Assembly: GCA_016286595.1 (NCBI GenBank)
Contig: JAEETR010000179.1
Coordinates: 1-8,548, forward strand
From: Oscillospiraceae bacterium
GTDB lineage: Bacteria; Bacillota; Clostridia; Oscillospirales; Oscillospiraceae
Reading direction: 5' to 3'
Length of the DNA: 8,548 nucleotides
In this document: positions 5,741-8,548 of the stretch, piece by piece
Layout of the letters: each line of letters opens with the position of its first letter
Position numbering within the stretch: the first letter of the stretch is position 1
Made by a program: the position numbers and the translations under genes
The notes under the pieces: generated by a model
The model's input: only the letters and a program-made list of their open reading frames with translations
What the model was told of the DNA's origin: nothing
Database searches by the model: none

Positions 5741-8548
5741 GCGCTGTTATATTGACTGACGAGCAGCGTCAGGCTGTTGAAAACCGGGGAGGAGCCCTGC
5801 TGGTCTCCGCGGCCGCGGGCAGCGGCAAGACGAGAGTGCTGGTGGAGCGCCTTATGCGCAGGCTCCTCGGCCCCCAGGAACAAGATCTCGACGAATTTCT
5901 CGTAATAACCTATACCAACGCCGCGGCGGACGAGCTGCGGGGCAAGATACTCGACGCCGTTTACGAGCGGCTGGCGGACGACCCGGCAAACCGCCATCTC
6001 AGACGACAGATCGACCTGTGTTCCCGGGCGCAGATCGGCACTATCCACGCTTTCTGCATGTCCGTTATCCGGGAAAACGCGCATCTGCTTGGCGTCAGCC
6101 CGGATTTCAGGGTCATGGACAAGAACGAAAGCGATATCCTCAGGCAGGAGACCCTGTCCGATATGCTGGACGACTGCTACGAATCCGGCGGCGAGGGCTT
6201 CCTGACGCTGGCGGACACCATGGGCGCCGGGCGGGACGACTCTAAGCTGGCGGCTATAATCCTCGACACCTATGATAAACTTATGAGCCATCCGTACCCG
6301 GAAAGATGGGTGGCGGAGCAGAAGACCGCCATGGCACGGCTCGACACGGCCGTTGACGTGTCCGATACCGTGTGGGGCCGCCTCCTTATGGAAGAGGCGA
6401 AGCGCACTGCCGATTATCTCACGCAGCAGACTGCCGCCCTCATAACTAAAGCCGGACAGTGTCCCGGGTTCTATGACCGCTACGGCGCCAATCTGGAGGG
6501 AATATACGAAAAACTGCGCCGTCTATGCGCCGCTCTTGAGAGCTCGTGGGAGGGCGCGAGGAGCATCTTCGAGGAGGAGCCGCCCCCGCTCAAACGCGTT
6601 ACGGGTTATGAAGACCTGAAGGCCGTCCGTAAAGAGATACTGGAAAAGATCAAAAAATTGAAGGCCGTGTTTGACCTGGACTCCAGCAGGGCGCTTGAGG
6701 ACATGCGAGCCGTGACCCCGGTCGTAGGAACGCTGTACGACACCGTGCTGGAGTTCATGGATCGATACGCGAAGAAAAAGCGGGGCAGAAACGTACTGGA
6801 TTTTACCGACCAGGAGCACCTGGCGCTGAAGCTGCTGACAGACCCTCAGACGGGAGAGCCAACCCCTGCCGCCAGAAGCATCTCCCAGAGGTATTCGGAG
6901 ATCCTCGTAGACGAGTATCAGGACGTAAACGCCATACAGGAAGCGATCTTCGCCGCTGTATCCCGGGATGGGAACAACGTTTTCATGGTGGGCGACGTGA
7001 AGCAGTCCATCTATAGATTCAGGCTGGCGGACCCCACGATATTTCTTGAAAAGTACAGGAGCTTCCGGGACGCCGCCGAAGCGGACGAGGGCGAGGGACG
7101 CAGGATAATCCTCTCCCGCAACTTCCGTTCCAGAGCGGGTATCCTGGACGCGGTGAACTTCGTGTTCAGAAACGTCATGTCCTCCGCCTTCGGAGAGATG
7201 GACTATACCGACAAAGAGGCCCTTTATCCCGGCGCGGTTTACCCCGACAACGGCGAGCCCGCCGTGGAACTGGACGTGGTGGACATGAGCGTCGGAGACG
7301 ACGGCGAGGAGTCCGTCGAGCGGGTCGACGCCGAGGCCGCCCACGTGGCCGCCCGCATAAGAAACATGCTGGACGGCGGCACGCTCGTATCCGACGGGGA
7401 CGCTCTGCGCCCGGTACGGGCGGGAGATATCGCCGTTCTGCTGCGGTCCGTGAAGGACAAGGCGCCGCGGTACGCCGCGGCCCTTACCGCGGCGGGCATA
7501 GGCGTGAGCCTGAGCGCGGGAGACGAGTTCTTTACCTCCACCGAGGTGTCCATAGCCATCTCTTTCCTTTCCTGCATAGACAATCCCCGGCAGGACATAC
7601 CCCTCATATCCCTTATGCGCAGCCCCGTGTTCGCATTTACCCCGGACGAGCTGGCGCTTGTGCGGGCCGGGAAGAAGGACGGGGACTTCTGGTCGGCTGT
7701 GCAGACCGCCGCGGCCAATGACGAAAAGTGCGCCGCTTTCATAAGGGAGCTGGACGCTTACAGGGCCCAGGCGCCGGACATGAGCGCGGACGCGTTCCTG
7801 TGGCACGTGTTCACAAGATCGGGACTTTTCGCCGCGGCGTCGGCCATGACAGGCGGCGAAGCCCGCCGCGCAAATCTCATGCGCCTTATCGATTGCGCCC
7901 GGGACTTTGAGAGCGCCGGGTACAAGGGCCTTTTCGGCTTCGTCACGTACATTCGTGATCTTATGGAGCGGGGCGAGCTGCCTTCGGTGGAAGCGCCTCC
8001 CGCCCAGGCCGACGCAGTGACGATAATGAGCATACACAGCTCGAAGGGCCTTGAGTTCCCCGTGGTCTTCCTGGCCGACATGACGAAACAGTTCAATACC
8101 GAGGATTCCCGCCGTCCGCTCCTTATCCATCAGGACCTGGGAGCCGGGCCGAAACGGGTGGACCTGGAGCGCCGGATAGAGTACCCGACGCTCATGCGCC
8201 GGGCGGTACAGGCAAGGATATCGCTTGAAAACCTTTCCGAAGAACTGCGGGTGCTGTACGTGGCCATGACGAGAGCCAGGGAGAAGCTGGTGATGGTCTG
8301 CTCGTACAAAAGCGCGGCGGGAGAACTGCAGAAGCTGTCCGACGCGCCGCTGCCCGTGCCGCCGGAGGTGCTGAAAGAGGCAAAAAGCACCGCCGCGTGG
8401 GTGCTGTACGCCGCCCTGCACCGCCGTGAGGCGGCGGAGACCTGCGGTGTGGGCGTGGAAACGGCGGAGACCTTCGAATACCCATGGGCCGTCTACTTCG
8501 GGCCGCCCATGACCGCCGCGAGAGCGGGAGCGGAGCGTAAAGACCCGG
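5737..8548 (+). CDS. addA: ATP-dependent helicase/nuclease subunit AddA, 3' end cut by window
   Basis: The frame from the ATG at 5737 stays open to the window edge: 937 complete codons of a protein that normally has about 1150-1250 residues. AddA is the 3'-to-5' UvrD-type motor of AddAB and carries a second RecB-type nuclease. All superfamily 1 helicase motifs are visible in order: Q motif LTDEQRQAV (6-14), Walker A SAAAGSGKT (24-32), motif Ia ITYTNAAADELR (57-68), IGTIHAFC (100-107), Walker B DEYQD (392-396), GDVKQSIYRFR (419-429) with LADP, motif IV LSRNFRS (459-465), motif V VTIMSIHSSKGLEFP (761-775) and motif VI LYVAMTRAREKL (840-851). Motif Ia has Tyr where many relatives have Phe (TFTNAAA), a conservative change. 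The C-terminal nuclease domain, with its DYKT motif, lies beyond the window, so completeness cannot be judged. The gene is cotranscribed with and probably translationally coupled to addB. Confidence 0.96.
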   Translation, partial: MSAVILTDEQRQAVENRGGALLVSAAAGSGKTRVLVERLMRRLLGPQEQDLDEFLVITYTNAAADELRGKILDAVYERLADDPANRHLRRQIDLCSRAQIGTIHAFCMSVIRENAHLLGVSPDFRVMDKNESDILRQETLSDMLDDCYESGGEGFLTLADTMGAGRDDSKLAAIILDTYDKLMSHPYPERWVAEQKTAMARLDTAVDVSDTVWGRLLMEEAKRTADYLTQQTAALITKAGQCPGFYDRYGANLEGIYEKLRRLCAALESSWEGARSIFEEEPPPLKRVTGYEDLKAVRKEILEKIKKLKAVFDLDSSRALEDMRAVTPVVGTLYDTVLEFMDRYAKKKRGRNVLDFTDQEHLALKLLTDPQTGEPTPAARSISQRYSEILVDEYQDVNAIQEAIFAAVSRDGNNVFMVGDVKQSIYRFRLADPTIFLEKYRSFRDAAEADEGEGRRIILSRNFRSRAGILDAVNFVFRNVMSSAFGEMDYTDKEALYPGAVYPDNGEPAVELDVVDMSVGDDGEESVERVDAEAAHVAARIRNMLDGGTLVSDGDALRPVRAGDIAVLLRSVKDKAPRYAAALTAAGIGVSLSAGDEFFTSTEVSIAISFLSCIDNPRQDIPLISLMRSPVFAFTPDELALVRAGKKDGDFWSAVQTAAANDEKCAAFIRELDAYRAQAPDMSADAFLWHVFTRSGLFAAASAMTGGEARRANLMRLIDCARDFESAGYKGLFGFVTYIRDLMERGELPSVEAPPAQADAVTIMSIHSSKGLEFPVVFLADMTKQFNTEDSRRPLLIHQDLGAGPKRVDLERRIEYPTLMRRAVQARISLENLSEELRVLYVAMTRAREKLVMVCSYKSAAGELQKLSDAPLPVPPEVLKEAKSTAAWVLYAALHRREAAETCGVGVETAETFEYPWAVYFGPPMTAARAGAERKDP

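Noticed and set aside
6523..8421. A 632-codon open frame on the - strand
   Set aside because: It lies wholly antisense to addA, whose frame carries every helicase motif. The antisense translation is rich in His, Gly, Arg and Val with no recognisable domain, as expected from GC-rich codon bias.
2432..8548. addBA as part of a novel defence system
   Set aside because: AddAB does degrade foreign linear DNA, but both proteins have standard architecture and motifs, and no defence, mobile or unknown partner gene lies beside them within the window.

Overview
The window looks like chromosomal core DNA from a GC-rich, endospore-forming Firmicute, most likely of class Clostridia. Three things suggest this: two sporulation genes (a SpoVB-family flippase end and spoIIR), AddAB rather than RecBCD as the double-strand-break resection enzyme, and a gene of the MEP isoprenoid pathway. 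The taxonomic call is inference; there is no rRNA or other marker gene here.

Layout. Positions 1-408 hold the 3' end of a SpoVB/Wzx-like membrane flippase gene on the + strand, closed by a small GC-rich hairpin terminator at 415-436. Positions 435-647, on the - strand, encode a 70-residue two-helix membrane protein of the DUF378 family, convergent with the flippase gene. Positions 648-800 are a divergent control region, with a sporulation-sigma-like promoter facing DUF378 and an extended -10 promoter facing ispE. Then, all on the + strand, come ispE (801-1670), spoIIR (1734-2372), addB (2432-5740) and addA (5737 to the window edge, 3' end missing).

How the genes relate. ispE supplies isoprenoid precursors, which include the undecaprenyl lipid carrier used in wall synthesis. 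spoIIR is the forespore-made secreted signal that triggers SpoIIGA to activate sigma-E in the mother cell. addB and addA overlap by ATGA and make the two subunits of the helicase-nuclease. Although the three + strand transcription units are packed tightly, the sequence suggests they are controlled separately. ispE ends in a 14-bp perfect hairpin with a T6 tract. A sigma-F-like promoter for spoIIR appears to lie inside that same hairpin. A near-consensus sigma-A promoter (TTGACT-N17-TATAAT) begins at the first base after the spoIIR stop codon and drives addBA.

I found no mobile element, CRISPR array, tRNA, rRNA or riboswitch. No stretch over 300 bases lacks a gene. I see no previously undescribed multi-gene system; the points most worth a second look are the compact promoter and terminator arrangements between the genes.
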